A model generated the notes under the pieces. The model made no database searches, was not told the DNA's origin, and was given only the letters and a program-made list of their open reading frames with translations. Made by a program: the position numbers and the translations under genes. Of a stretch of DNA of 64,000 bases, positions 46,171 to 58,641 are shown piece after piece. How positions within the stretch are numbered: the stretch's first letter is position 1; every line of letters begins with the position of its first letter. This DNA comes from Panax quinquefolius (Eukaryota; Streptophyta; Magnoliopsida; Apiales; Araliaceae). Location of the stretch: assembly GCA_020205615.1 (NCBI GenBank), contig CM035160.1, forward strand, positions 121,487,552 through 121,551,551. The letters are read 5' to 3'.

Positions 46171-46920
46171 GCGAGAGCGTTTGTCGAGAAACCCGAACGA
46201 AGTTATTACAGGTAAATTAATTATAAATTATTATGAAGTCTATACTTTATTCAATACAAGTTCTACCCACTCTTTTATTCTACCTAGTTGTGTTCAATGT
46301 TTAAATTTGACTCCGGAAAAATTAGACTTTGATTTATCTATTGAAACTTTGTTGGGAGAAACCTTTGTTACCTCCACTGTTTATTAATCTTGTTGTTTCA
46401 AATGAACACTTTCACGATCTTATCTCTTTGAAAATACTTGCCTTTGAGGTAATTTTTGAAAATGATTGATTAACTACTTATTATTCTTTTTGTAAGGTTG
46501 TTAGCTTTCATATTCCTAACCAACTTTGTATACGAATTCAAAGTAACCAAACCCTAAAGTTAATCACTGTTATATCAAGCCATAAGTAAAGAGCCCCGAT
46601 CCTTTCGTTGTTGACTTCCTTGTGTGGAATGCACTGAAGCCAGACTTTCTATAGGCGACGTCGTGAATGACGATGACAAGTTGATAGGTATCATTGTGAG
46701 GTGTTATCTAGGTTAAATGATAGAAGTCACAGTTGGTATCAATGTAACGTACTATCCAAGTGTTGGATAAGAGTAGCAGTTTTGAATGATATTTCTATCA
46801 TTAATAAATTTCTTGATGTATTCTTGAAGATTTCTAGCCTACCCTAGGCGTGAAATCGAATTTTTGTATTGACCGAGTCTAAAAACCCATTTCTTAAACC
46901 CTCAAATATTTCTTCAACTA
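46171..46920 (+). pseudogene. pol: B2 protease and start of RT
   Basis: Protease-like YTLFNTSSTHSFILPSCVQCL near 46240, where the catalytic D-T-G has become N-T-S, so it is inactive. FDLSIETLLGETFVTS follows. Near 46800-46870 the RT entry region shows KFLDVFLKIS and REIEFLY. No gag nucleocapsid knuckle and no RT palm were found. Confidence 0.65.
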
Positions 46921-48670
46921 AAAGGATCATTTACAAGGATTATGATGAAAGTCATAATAAAAGCATTGGACTAATGAAAATCATGGGTATATGAAGTATT
47001 AGTAAGTGTTATGATGAGTTATGTGGTTATTATGTGAAAACATGAAAGTTTCTTAGAAATCACAAAGGGTTGAAAAATCGATTTTGGTAAAAAGCGTAAC
47101 ATGAAATTCAATTGACCATATCTCCTATTATATTTTGAATTTTTGAGTGTGGTCAAGTCCTAGAGTTAGATCTATGAGTTTTGTAGCTTATCCAAGTGGA
47201 ATCACTGGAAAAGGTGTTGTAGATTTTCGTGTAATTTGGATTTAGCAAAAGAGTCCAAAGCTGCAAATTACAAAAATGCTCTTGCTTGAGAAACTTTAAG
47301 GGGCTGTTTTACCACTAAATTTATGTGAAAAATTCTGGCCTTTTGGGAAATGAAAATATATGTTATAAAGTACCTCCTGTCCAAAAATGAGCTCATTTTG
47401 ACTTAAAATGAACAAGTTATAACCATTTCAATATTTAGATTTTTTTGACAAAAATGCTATAAGCGGAGTTCTATAACTCAGGATGACCATGAAATTTAAA
47501 GCTGGAGGCTCACATTAACATGTGTAAGGTCCTGTCAATATTTGGGAATTTTGGAGTTAAACTTGAGGTAGCTAATTTCTTAAGGAATTAATTAGAAATT
47601 GATTTTTGAAAAATAGTAAATGAATTTTAAAAATTCCGAGAAAAATATATTTTCATTATGGGACTATATTATGCTAAATCCCAGAAAAGAAATATTTTTG
47701 GGACTGATTTGTTATTTTTCATGAAAATAGTTTAGTTATGAACATATGAGTTAAATATGTTATGTGAAGTAACAAAGTTGAAAATAGGATTTTATGGCTA
47801 GAGAATCCTATATAGAGTATATGCATATTTTTTAATGAGGGATTTGATAATTGGTGATGATATCTTATGAGTATGGCATTTTTGAATGATTAAATGCATT
47901 ATATGGTAAAGCGTAAACAATTGAGATAAATTGTTTATAAATTTAAGAAGTGATTAAAATATTGTTATAATATTAATGATATTAGATTATGAGATTATTA
48001 AGTGATTGATAACATGGGGATATTCTTGAATCTGGATAAATTATATTATAAATGTTTAATATTTATCCTTTATCTCATTTGATTGATTCTTTATATCATT
48101 ATCCTCACGCTTATATTGTGTTGAAAGTCATACATGGCTTACGTGAATAGATGGACTTGGTATGATTATGACCGTGGATTGTTCAAATTATAATCATAAC
48201 CTTAATCAAAAACACAATTATCTTTGGTAGTAGTGCATGGATAATTTGTGGTCGTGATACTAATGAATACACGATTATCTTTGGTAGTAGTGCATGGATA
48301 ATTCGTGGTCGTGATCTTAATGAATATCCTTGGCCTATAGTGCGGGGATGATTCGATGATATGGATTAATTATTGGTGAGTCTCGTTGAATGAAATATCA
48401 ATTCATGGATGTGGTAAAAGTCATCTTTGGTAGTAGTGCATTGATAGACTTGGTATGATATATGAAGAATTATTCGGTATAATCATGACCGTAATTGAAA
48501 ACACGAATATCCTTGGCGAGAGTGCATGGATAATTTGTGGTCGTGATACTATTAATTAAGCTGCGTCAAAGGCATTATTGGTTTCTGATTTGTACATCTT
48601 TGGCACAGTAGTGCAAAGATGAATTGTTAATGAATATCTTTGGTAGGATTACGAAGATGAATTTAATATT
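46921..48670 (+). other. LTR-like block replacing pol in B2
   Basis: Non-coding. 48060-48670 closely resembles the intron part of family B LTRs: ATCATTATCCTCACG and several ATCTTTGG...GTAGTGCATGGAT units. 46940-47700 resembles mid-LTR sequence of another family. Capture or recombination with an LTR is the simplest reading. Confidence 0.6.
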
Positions 48671-48752
48671 TTTAACGATAAAGGTATTCAAGGTATCCTC
48701 ACCTCTTTATCATATCAGTACGCACCCCTAATTTCGAGGGCTTAAATTTCAT

Positions 48753-48764
48753 AAGAAGGGAGGT
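48753..48764 (+). promoter_or_regulatory. B2 polypurine tract
   Basis: AAGAAGGGAGGT before TGTAAGACCCCC. The preceding TTTCGAGGGCTTAAATTTCA matches N. Confidence 0.82.
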
Positions 48765-51375
48765 TGTAAGACCCCCACTTTTATAAATAAAGATGAATTT
48801 TTTATAAATATTATTTTAGAATATTATGGAATAAATTTGATATAATGTTATAGTTGTGGGTAATATTTATAAATTTTGCAAAGTAAGCAAGTTGTTATAA
48901 AATATTCGTTTGGTGGGGAATATTCTTTTTGTCGTGGGAATATTCAGACGACGGCTCAATCAATTAAGTGGACCCTAACGGAAGTATTGTCGTAGTTAGA
49001 AAACGACAAAATTATTTTCTTTAAAAAATAACGGCAGAGGTTCTACCAAAAAAGCTGTTGAACTACTTCGGTAGTAAAAGTAAATGCGATGTCTGGCGTA
49101 GTTGTATAGTAGTAGCACACGATATTGATTATTGATGCTTACGTGAGAAGTCACTCATTTATGCTCAATTCTTTCGCTACGATAATTTTGCATCATATCT
49201 CTTATATTATTGATTCAATTATTGTCACAAGATTATCATCATATAATATGTTATAGTATTAAATTATTAATTGAGACGACAAGTTATAAATGATTAATAA
49301 TTGTTGAAAGATTAATTATGTGTTGATTAAAATAAAATGATTTGTGGTAATATTTATTCGATCCTTGATGTATATAAGAGTCTCATTATGAGACGTTTGT
49401 GGTAAGTTTGATTATTTTATGGGGGGCCCATATGTCATCATCTAAGAGTCCTTCATGATAGTAATTACCTTTGTGAATAGTAATTACCTTTGTGAATAGT
49501 AATTACCTTCATCAATAGTATTTACCTTTGTCAATAGTAATTACCTTTGTCAATAGTAATTACCTTTGTGAATAGTAATTACCTTCGTCAATAGTATTTA
49601 CCTTCGTCAATAGTAATTACCTTCTTCAATAGTAATTACCTTCGTCAATAGTAATTACCTTCGTCAATAGTAATTACCCCTTCGCAAATAGTAGTTGTCC
49701 CTTCAATATTACCAAGAGTTAAGCGCCTCTTGATTGTTCCAAGGGTTAATTACCCTTCATGAAATAGTAGTTGTCTCTTGATATTACAAGAGTCATTTTG
49801 ACCCTTCGTTAAGACCAAGAGCCACCCTCAGTTTTTCTATAAATAGAAAGCTCATTCCTTCATTATTTCTTACGAATTCACTGAAACTCTAGAGAGAGAA
49901 ACTATAGAGAGAAAGAAGAAAAGTATTTTGCTACTTCACTTTTCCAATATTCAGCTCTTCTAAGGTAGGGAATATTATTTGTTGTACTCGTAAGGGGTGT
50001 TATTTTTTTATTCATGAAGAGAACTTCTGTTATTCCATTCTTTATTATTACATTGGAATAACTTTTGTAAAAGTGGCATACCCTATACATGATTTTGTAT
50101 ATGCGGAATACCTATACTTGGTGAAATCCTTATATTATTCCATTCTTATTTATTACATTGGAATAAACTTTGTATCTGTTGGAATCCCCTATACTTGGTG
50201 ACATTCTTCTATTATTTTATTATTCCGTTGGAATATCACATGCGTGTGTTTTACAGGACTGGTTCCATCTTTATTATTCTCAGTATTTATTATTCATTTG
50301 AATAACACATACATCGGCACCGCGCATGCATGGTAATTTCTTTTGTTATTTCATTCGCTATTAAGCTCAGTTGGTTAAAATTTTGACTTCTACACTCCAT
50401 GAATTTAGTGGAATATCCTTGATATTTGCGCTTCATCTAGTATTTTTCATGAAAATATTTTTACGAGCATTCTTGAATTTTACTCTCTACAAAGCGAGAT
50501 CATGTTGACAATTTGGATGTTATTAGTTCTGAATAAATTAATTCGTGAACTTGTTTTATTGAATTATTATGTCATTGTCATCATCCTCATGTTATATTAT
50601 GTTATCTTTGGCTTACGTGCATAGATAAACTTAGTATGATTATGACCGAGGATCGAATTCGGTATAATCATGGCTTGTTATAAATGATGTGACAAAAGTC
50701 CTCGGTGGCACTGTAATGCACGGTGATGGATAGTTTTTGGTATGATTATGACCGGGGTGATTCGGTATAGTCATGACCATTGATAATTTGATGAAAATCC
50801 TTGGCCGTGGTATACGGGGATGATTAGATATTGTGGTTTATTCATTAAAGCGAGTCTTAGTGATAAAATTGATGAAAACCTTTTAAAACCTAAAAGATAG
50901 TAGACTTTATTTTCTACTTGACTCTTTTAATGGATTGATATTCATTCAGCAGATTAAACTAGTTGTCTATTGTATTTTATCGGTTTAACATTGTTGAAGA
51001 CTATTGATAATTTATTCTCGCATTATCTTAGTTATAATATTTCTTCTTTGGGCTAGTTGAGCTCACCATTTCTTTCCTTTGTTCTCTTAGGAAATGAGAA
51101 TATAGGCCTGGGACGAGTCGGGGAAAAGAGTGATGGTCCAAGAAGATAGCATTAGTAGTCCTCACTATTACGTTAAATAGTGTGACAATAAATGTAATGA
51201 GGACTCCTTGAGTATGGATATTGTCTAAATGACAATATTCTATTAGAACTCTCGGTTTATGTATTGTCGTATGTTACACCTGACGGATGTATAATTAAGT
51301 TTGTATTTGAATTTATGTACCATGTAAGTGGCGACCCAAGATGGGTGACGTATACCTAATTTTGGGGGCGTCACA
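48765..51375 (+). repeat. B2 3' LTR
   Basis: 2611 bp, 81 longer than the 5' LTR, largely because of four additional 19-bp units. TATA at 49838, intron sites at 49965 and 51090. Confidence 0.94.
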
Positions 51376-51380
51376 TTCAC

Positions 51381-52135
51381 ATTTCAATTACTTGTAAATT
51401 CAATTACTTGTAATTTCATTTCCTTGTAAATCTCAATGTAATGGAAAATATGAAAGAATATGTGTACATGCCTTCCCTTTATATCAAAACCTGACATGAT
51501 ATCTTGTCAACTGACATCCGTTTCGCAGGACGATACTCCTAAAAGGACACATTACGTAATATTGCTACATTCAGTAAGACTAAACTACATAAGTCTTTTT
51601 GTAGGGATATAATTGGTCCAGTAACCCGTTCGAAATCCAAAAAGGCAACGAGCCTATAGCCAAGCATGGCTTCATCTGGTCAGCCTAGTCCTACTCATGT
51701 CTCTCGCTAGGAGTTCGAAGGACTAAGCAACCAAATTCACAAAAGGCAATTGGTTGTTCTGCTTAAAGAACTGCACAAATCCACTCAGGGTCCACGAATG
51801 CCCATACATACAGAATCCTCTGCACAGGGAGGAACTCAAGGACCGGATAAAGAAATTCCTGTATCTGAATCTCGGTTAGACAAAACCAACAAAATCCCTC
51901 CATCATAGCCGTCCACCAGGGCTTCACCCTTGGCAATTGGAGCAGCACTCCTTACATTTGTCGACGAGGGTAAAAAGGGCAGAAACTACCTCTGCCCTGT
52001 AGATAACAATAACTACTTACTTTTTCTGTACAGTATTAACAGTTACTTTTGTCATTACATGCTAACACTTTGTGTGATTGAACAGTTTCATATATTAAGT
52101 GAAAGCATTTTGTTTCAGGACTCTAAAGTTAGATG
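51381..52135 (+). other. Element D internal region after B2, non-coding
   Basis: Opens with short repeats of TTCAATTACTTGTAA. No gag motif recognised; the coding part upstream of RT seems lost or too decayed. Confidence 0.45.
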
Positions 52136-52935
52136 TGCCTAAACTTGCTGATGAGGTGCCTATTCTCCACAAGGACTGTAACTTTGATGTAAAGTTGGAC
52201 TCAGACTTGATGGAAATATAAGAGGACTATGAGATACCTAAAAGAGATCAAAGAATGGGTCGAAGACAAACCCAAGCCAAATCTTGATCAAACCACCTCT
52301 TTTTAACCTCGGAACCTTAGAAAACCCCAAACAAATCTAGATTGGTACGGACCTCACTCCAAACCAAAGGAATGACATGGTTACTCTATTAACCCTATTC
52401 CAGGATGTGTTTACATGGTATCACGAAGACATGGTCTATTTATCCACTGACATTGTCATTCATCGCCTCCCCATCAAAGAGGAATTCAAGCTAGTCAGGC
52501 AAAAGCTCAGATAATTAAAACCTGAGTGGAGGTTAAAAGTTAAAGAATAAATTATGAAACAATTTCAAGTCGGCATCATCATGGTGTCAACATACCCTGA
52601 ATGGCTATCCAACATAGTCTCCATGCCAAAAACCCGGAGGAGAGGTGCGAGTTTACGTGGATTACAATTATTTGAACAAAGCTTGTCTCAAAGATAGTTT
52701 TCCCGTCCCATTTATCCACATACTCATTGACAATACGACTCAGTATGACAAATACTCGTTTGCGAATTGCTTTGTGGGGTACCATCAAATCATGGTTGCT
52801 GAAAAGGACCGTGAGAAAACTGCATTCATCACTCCTTGGGGAACCTTTTGCTACAGACGATTGTCATTCAGCCTCATCAATGCCGGAGCTACCTATCAGT
52901 GAGCCACATAGCTCTTTTCCATGATCTAATGCAGA
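52136..52935 (+). pseudogene. pol: Element D reverse transcriptase remnant (Tat/Ogre type)
   Basis: Pieces in several frames: LFQDVFTWYHEDMVYLSTDI with IVIHRLPIKEEFKLVRQKLR (from about 52380), then KEIMKQFQVG, STYPEWLSNIVSMPK, RVYVDYNYLNKACLKDSFPV, GYHQIMVAEKDREKTAFITP and GTFCYRRLSFSLINAGATYQ. TWYHEDM, HRLPI and YPEWLSNIV are signatures of the Tat lineage, different from A1, A2 and N. The catalytic YVDD is gone: the sequence ends at LFHDLMQK and a poly-A rich stretch. Confidence 0.85.
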
Positions 52936-53690
52936 AAAAATAATAATAATAATAAAAAAAAAAAAAAGAAAAAGGAAAAAGCTCTTCAACAGGTTCTACA
53001 GTTGTTGCCTTACCATCGGCAGGCTCTACAGATGGCTTCGGAGTTTAAAGAAAAATACTTCCTCCACATTCCTCGGAATAGGAATGATTTTGCGGATGCG
53101 CTAACAACCTTGGCCTCCTTGATCAACATACATGACAAGGAAGACATGCCAACCCTCACATTTACCCAAAAAAAGGCTCCAGCCTGTGGGAATTATATTG
53201 GAGAAGTATCGGATGAGCTACCTCTCATCCAGCACCCTTGATATCAGCATATAAATGAGCACTCACAAGATAGATCTACACCCGCTGAGGCGAGCCCGAC
53301 TGAAAGAAGGCGGATCCATCGACTGGCTATGAAATTCTACCTAAGCGGAGATGCACTCTACAAAAGAGATGCAAAACTAGGTCTCCTCTGATGTATGGAC
53401 AAGGACCAAGCTCAAAGGCTCATGGATGAAATCCATGGGGGAGTATGTGGCCCACACATAAGCGACCCTCTACTTGTAAAGAAGATCCTATAATAGAAAA
53501 GTCCGACAACGGCAGTTCAAACAACACGACTTGGTTTTGAAGAAGATCGTTAACAACCAAGCTCAGTCTAAAGGAAAATTCGCTTCAAACTGAGAAGCCC
53601 CGTTTGTTGTCAAGGAGGTATTGACAAGAGGCGCTCTCAGATTACAGAAAATGGACGGCGATGAATTTCTGCAACTCATAATTGAATTTA
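52936..53690 (+). pseudogene. pol: Element D RNase H end, integrase start and tail
   Basis: After an A-rich break, 53002-53241 reads KYFLHIPRNRNDFADALTTL, the end of an RNase H domain. LAMKFYLSGDALYKRDAKLG and the integrase entry DEIHGGVCGPHISDPLL follow near 53325-53480. The catalytic core is missing; the next recognisable part is the integrase tail around 53520-53690 (KQHDLVLKKIV, GALRLQKMDGDEFL). Thus at least one large internal deletion. Confidence 0.75.
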
Positions 53691-54832
53691 ATATTTTAAA
53701 ATAAAATAATTTAAAAACATTAATTATTTTAAATATTTTAAAATAAAATATTAATTTTAAAATAATAAACATTTTTTATATTTAAAAAAATTAAAATTAT
53801 TATTATTTTACGAAAAAATATTAGAAATTTTTACATTTTCAAAAATGATTAAAGTTTCTAAAATATAGATTCAAGTTTTAAAATTTTAAATCTTAATTAT
53901 TTTTACGAAAATTTACACATATTTAAAAACTTAAAAATATATATTTATTTTTCTACTTTATTTTTTGAATATATATTTTATAAAAATTTACATTTTTAAA
54001 AAAAAATGAAAAAAATCTAAATTTTTCCCCAAAAATAATAATAATTTTTTAAATTGCTTAATTTATTTATTTTTTAAAAATGAATCAATTTTTTATTTCT
54101 ATTTTACTATTTTTGTATTTTATTTTCTATTTTTAATTAATATTAGAATTTTAAAAACAAAAACTAAAAATAGAAATGAAAATGAAAATACAAAAAATAG
54201 TATAAAACATCAATAAGGAAACTCATTAAAAATAATAATAATTAAAATAAAATATTTTAAAAATGATTATTATTTTCAGGAAAAGAAATTAAAATTTGTT
54301 CATTTTTTTGTGAAACTTAACTCATTTTTGAAAATGTAAAAGTTTCTAATATTTTTTCCTTCAAATAATAATTATTTTTGAAACTTTTTAAAAAGAATAT
54401 ATTATTTTATAATATTTAAAAACATTTTATTTTAAAATATTAAATTAAATTATTAATTGCATTTTTTTAAATAATATTTTCTTTTAAAATATTAAAATTA
54501 ATAATTAATTTAAATAATATTTATTTTCAAATATTTAATGTTATAATTATTTTTAAAATAATATTTTATTTTTAAATATTAAAAATTATTATTATTTTAA
54601 AATCATTTTAAAAATAATATTTTATTAAAAAAATATTAAAAATTAGGATTGAGTCAAATTGGGCCGGGTTGGGTCAAAATGGGTCGGGGTAAAATTGAGT
54701 AAAAGGAACGAAAACACCAAAAAATGCCTCTTTAAGGACCTAATTGACAAAACATAAACTTTAGGGACGACACTGAAAGTGGGTGGCAACTTGAGGGTCA
54801 AAAGTGTCAATCAGCCAAAGTAAAAATATAAC
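53691..54832. other. Very AT-rich region, probably element D 3' untranslated part
   Basis: 53690-54640 is almost only A and T, with repeats of TTTTAAAATATTAAA and AAATAATAAT. 54640-54832 is normal composition with GGGTCAAAATGGGTCGGG. No ORF of merit and no second D LTR was recognised. Confidence 0.6.
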
Positions 54833-55346
54833 TGTTAACGCCTAAATTTGTCCGCTCGCCAAAATCACCGAACAACGAATTTAACCTGCACAATTAACAA
54901 ACGATCACACCAAAAAGCTTGACGACCGAGGCCGCTGGGGGATAACTGCGGTGTGAAAATAAGTACATGCCAGAAAACTTCAACAATAGAGGTATGTAAT
55001 TGCTCTAGTGAATAAGAGTAATAAGTGTGTGTAAAAATAGATAAAGTGCCAGTGTACTTGGAATTGAATTATGGTCGTGTATTTATAGCTTGACCACACC
55101 GCCTTAATTTACTACGTCTGTTCCCGAATAGGAATAGGAGTCCTTTGTAAAGATTCCTTATAATTGTATGTTCCATAACTGAATAAGATTTAACTTACTC
55201 AGACATAAGAAGTCAACTACGATGTGGAAGTCATAAGTCAATTTGGACTGTAAACCCTCTAGAATGTCAAATCCTTTACTGTAATATTTTTCCACATGGC
55301 ATGGGTCCCACCGAATCTCTCGGACCCATCAAATCACACTCCAACA
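54833..55346 (-). repeat. LTR E (minus strand, about 514 bp)
   Basis: On the minus strand it runs TGTTGGAGTGTG to GGCGTTAACA, has a TATA box, and carries TTATCCCCCAGCGGCCTCGG, a block I associate with Tat-type LTRs. A polypurine tract lies just upstream. No primer site follows and no direct repeat flanks it, so it is a 3' LTR left from a larger element. Confidence 0.72.
55080..55087 (-). promoter_or_regulatory. LTR E TATA box
   Basis: TATAAATA on the minus strand, in AGCTATAAATACACGACC. Confidence 0.72.
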
Positions 55347-55361
55347 TTTCCCCCACTCCTA
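55347..55361 (-). promoter_or_regulatory. LTR E polypurine tract
   Basis: On the minus strand TAGGAGTGGGGGAAA directly precedes TGTTGGAG. Confidence 0.75.
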
Positions 55362-55599
55362 TTATAAGTAACTTGAAAAAAAAAGTACATCAATTAGTCA
55401 GAAAATAACATATCATGTTAAAAAAGTCCAACTAATACCCAAACAAGCCACATATTTTTCATGTATATAGCGTTGAGTTTGTATATATCGCAATTACGTA
55501 ATCAAATCACATAAATAAGGCAAAAGAACGAAGAAACAAAAAATTAAAATTTTATATAAACCCATACACATGATCATGTTTTGTGTTATATTATCAATT

Positions 55600-57310
55600 A
55601 ACAGAAGAGTATGAGAATCAGAATCATACCCTTGAAGATTCGAGCTTCCTCAGGTATAAGTTCAACTCCTAGTCCTTCGTGCTCTCCTTGAATAAGCGGG
55701 ATTGATTCCTTCCTTTGATCAATGTTCGCCACCCAAGCGTTTGGCCTCTAGAGCTGATCCACCAAGGAAGAACAAAAACACAAGAAGAATGGTGGTTGGC
55801 TAAACCTTAGTTTTTCCTTTCTCTGTAGAAAAAGGAGTTCTCTCCAACAATTGAAATTACATCTACTGATATCTGGCATAAGACTCCTCTTATATAGATA
55901 TTAGTCAACTCTTCTAATCTAATTAGAAATAGGGTTATATTTAATTAATTAAATTTATTTAATTAATTAAGCTCCCTAATCTCATTAGGGATAATTAATT
56001 AAATTCTTTTAATTAATTTGCCTCCTAATCTTATTTGGAATAAATGAGAGTATTTATATTAAATTAATTCCCAAACTCCTTTAGAAATTAAAAAATAATA
56101 ATAATTGTAATAATATTAATAAAACTACTCTTATTAGTTTATATTTAATATTCTCAAAATATTAAATAATAAATATTAAGCTATTTAATTTATTCTATCA
56201 CCATAGATTAAATTAATACACTTAACATATTATTACGATTATGCCATTAACTTCTTAAATAATTTTTCTTCCTTTTATGGTGTGACCCTTTAGGTTCTCC
56301 ATATTAAGCGGTTGTGAATAAATCAATTAGAACAATTCTAATCTTATTTAAATAAATAAATTAAAATAATAATCTATTTAAATAAATAATATTTATTCTA
56401 CAATAAGGATAAGGATCAATGACTTTCCAGATAATATAGATTTCAACATTAATCATAAAAGAACATTTGAGTAAATATTTTTCGTACAATTCAATCATTC
56501 CACCATACAATGTTTCAATTAAATATAAGACATGGAATTATTGTCAAGTCTTATTTTATTTAATTATATGTATTTCGATTCCCAAATGCACAACTCCAAA
56601 AAAATGCAAATTAGAGACTCCTTTCTAATTTCATTCCACCTTGGCCAAGTATTCTTGGTTTGTCATTTATTGAATCACATAGGACATATCTCTTCTTTCA
56701 CTAGAAGCGGTAAATTCTTTATTGATCATTCTTTATCTCCATTTATAACTCATTAAACCTAAGCATACCCTTTGATATACCCTAAGGGTCTTAAGGAATA
56801 AGTCAAAGTATAATTCATTATACACAAGATACTATGATGATCTCAAGTCTAAGGATCACTTGTACTACTATCACTTCAAGAATTCCTATTGACAAGCAAG
56901 TAAAACTCTATTAAGTATTCCTTAGCGAGTCACGTTCAGTGAACTTATTCTCCAATAAGCACCTACATACTTGCTTTAGTGTCTCCACATAAATGATCAT
57001 GAGATCAATCATCCTCATCCAATGAGCAAGCAACATATGTACTAATTTATCCGGATTCACTAATCCCCTTTTTAGTAATCTATTGATTGGGAACATTTTA
57101 GTTTTTAAGCTATTTAAGAATTTAAATTTCATTAGCTTGATCTCATCATGATTCTAAAAGCATTGCTTGAAACTATGGGTTTATCACATATTATTAAAAC
57201 AACATCATGTGGATAAATTAAATGCATTTAGTAAATAAATACTTTTATTAATAAATAAAGAAGATTGATTATAAAGTATATACTTTATCATCATATATGA
57301 TTGGCTTGTA
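55600..57310 (-). repeat. F: LTR-like sequence, possibly Ty1/copia, minus strand
   Basis: Boundaries are uncertain. On the minus strand there is a promoter-like CTATATAAGAGGAGTC near 55890 and a pyrimidine/purine-rich untranslated-like stretch after it. The AT-rich middle has repeats such as TTAATTAATTAAA. The phrase GATGATCTCAAGTCTAAGGA near 56835 reminds me of plant copia LTRs, but this is memory, not proof. No coding region found. Confidence 0.4.
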
Positions 57311-57329
57311 TGCATACTACTTTCATATA

Positions 57330-57490
57330 CCCTCCATAGTCTGAATCTGATATGTTCTCAGCTTCGGCACCCCCAATGACTTCATACGGTTCCTCCCAGT
57401 TAGGGATAAGTTTTCATGTATTATGCGGATTAGAAGCCTCACCCTCTCGAAGCATCAAATCGCCAACCTCGAACCTCCGTTATTTAACCC
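57330..57490 (-). pseudogene. Integrase C-terminal fragment (Ty3/gypsy, minus strand)
   Basis: On the minus strand RRFEVGDLMLREGEASNPHN is followed by a stop and KLIPNWEEPYEVIGGAEAE. The order VGDLMLR...L.PNWE.PY.V is the integrase tail of Ty3/gypsy elements, probably Tat type. Only this tail remains. Confidence 0.72.
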
Positions 57491-57499
57491 CCGATTAAA

Positions 57500-57960
57500 A
57501 TGTCAAGCAGTTTGTCGCTGGTATTTTCTGTTCTAACTCCGTAAACTTTTGCATAATAGAATCGGGTATTCCCTTCAGGGATGTTCCCGCATGCCTACCC
57601 ATCATATAATCTAAAGAAGCAACCTATTGACGACGTTCTGACTAGACCCGTCCCTCTTCCAGGTCCCGAGAGTGTGGCATGCGTTTGTTCCTTCCATTTG
57701 GAGAGCTTCTTGAATGGTAGGTTTTGGACCGACCCTATGGTGTAGTTTCCGATGCCCATGCCAGCCTAAGAAAACATCTCCTCTAATTCAGCCAATTGTG
57801 CATTCCATTCCTCCTATTGGAGGCGTAGGGTCTCCAAAGCCTTCTTCGCCTGTTTGGATCTTGCTCATTCGGATTAATTCTCACATGTCTTTCCCTTCTT
57901 ACCTCCAATATAAATCCTGGTGGGTATGGGTTCAATACTGATTGTCCATCTCGTGTTTGT
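57500..57960 (-). pseudogene. Gag-like N-terminal remnant (minus strand)
   Basis: Minus-strand frames show ARIRMSKIQTGEE-like charged sequence and EEWNAQLAELEEMFS near 57790. Close to 57580 they show DYMMGRHAGTSLKGIPDSIM. The spacing and motifs suggest the start of a Tat-type gag, followed by a deletion to the integrase fragment. Weak evidence. Confidence 0.35.
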
Positions 57961-58075
57961 GGGGATCGAGAACACTTGTCGTTGAACCGAAGCCGACTGA
58001 TCTTGTCACATCAAAACACTAAAGAGCTCGTTACATCAAACACCAAATGCCAGACAAAAACTTTTGGCTCCTAAC

Positions 58076-58095
58076 ATTTCCCCCCACTCCTTTAT
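58076..58095 (-). promoter_or_regulatory. Second minus-strand polypurine tract and LTR start
   Basis: On the minus strand AGGAGTGGGGGGAAA precedes TGTTAGGAGCC, the same form as at LTR E. The LTR that should follow (toward lower coordinates) is short or truncated, as gag-like sequence begins by 57960. Confidence 0.55.
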
Positions 58096-58641
58096 TCCAT
58101 TCGAAGCGAGGAACTTTTATTGATTATGGCTTCGGGTTGTCTACCCTCTTCAGGGACCGAAAGTTTACACCATTTCTTGTAAAGAAGTTTTATCCCGAGG
58201 GGATATATCCCCAGAGGGAAATTTGCATCCTTTGTCACGGAGGATGTTTGTCCCGATGACCCTTCTTATAAAGAAGTTTGCTGATGAAAATGATGATTGA
58301 TTCGATTTTTTAATGGTTAAGCTTTCTACCCTCAAAGTTTGTTTATGTATGCCTCTGATCTGTATTATCCTACCTGTTGTCGTAGCCGAAGAGAAAATGA
58401 TGGGTATTTGAAGAAATAATCGAAGTTCGAAGAAGAGTTAATGATGAGGTTCAATTCTTGGCATAAATATATTATGGAGGCAGTAGCATCTTGGGGCATA
58501 ATGAAGATGGCCAAAATGAATACTTTCAAAGCGTGTTGATACGCCAAACCTAGTTGATGTGCCGAAGTTGGTCTATTGTTGCCCAAAGTATCATGGGTGA
58601 ACATCTTGAATTGTCGAAGTGTGTTGAAATTTGAACTCTAA
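58096..58641. other. Internal debris between the minus-strand polypurine tract and B3
   Basis: Contains short repeated phrases ending AAAGAAGTTT (58180 and 58270). No convincing ORF. Confidence 0.4.

Larger units (their letters stand above)
42741..51375 (+). mobile_element. Element B2: non-autonomous family B chromovirus nested in D
   Basis: 8635 bp flanked by TTCAC (42736-42740 and 51376-51380). 5' LTR 42741-45270, 3' LTR 48765-51375. The internal region (3494 bp) keeps the primer site, the extra ORF, part of protease and the first residues of RT. Then a block of LTR-like sequence replaces the rest of pol, before the common 3' untranslated end and polypurine tract. Hence it cannot make its own polymerase or integrase. 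Confidence 0.94.

Noticed and set aside
54640..54832. Possible 3' LTR of element D
   Set aside because: No TGTAGACACTCG start or GACGTCGACA end; similarity to LTR D not seen by eye.
57714..57941. 75-codon plus-strand ORF
   Set aside because: The opposite strand gives a better gag-like reading; no motif on this strand.
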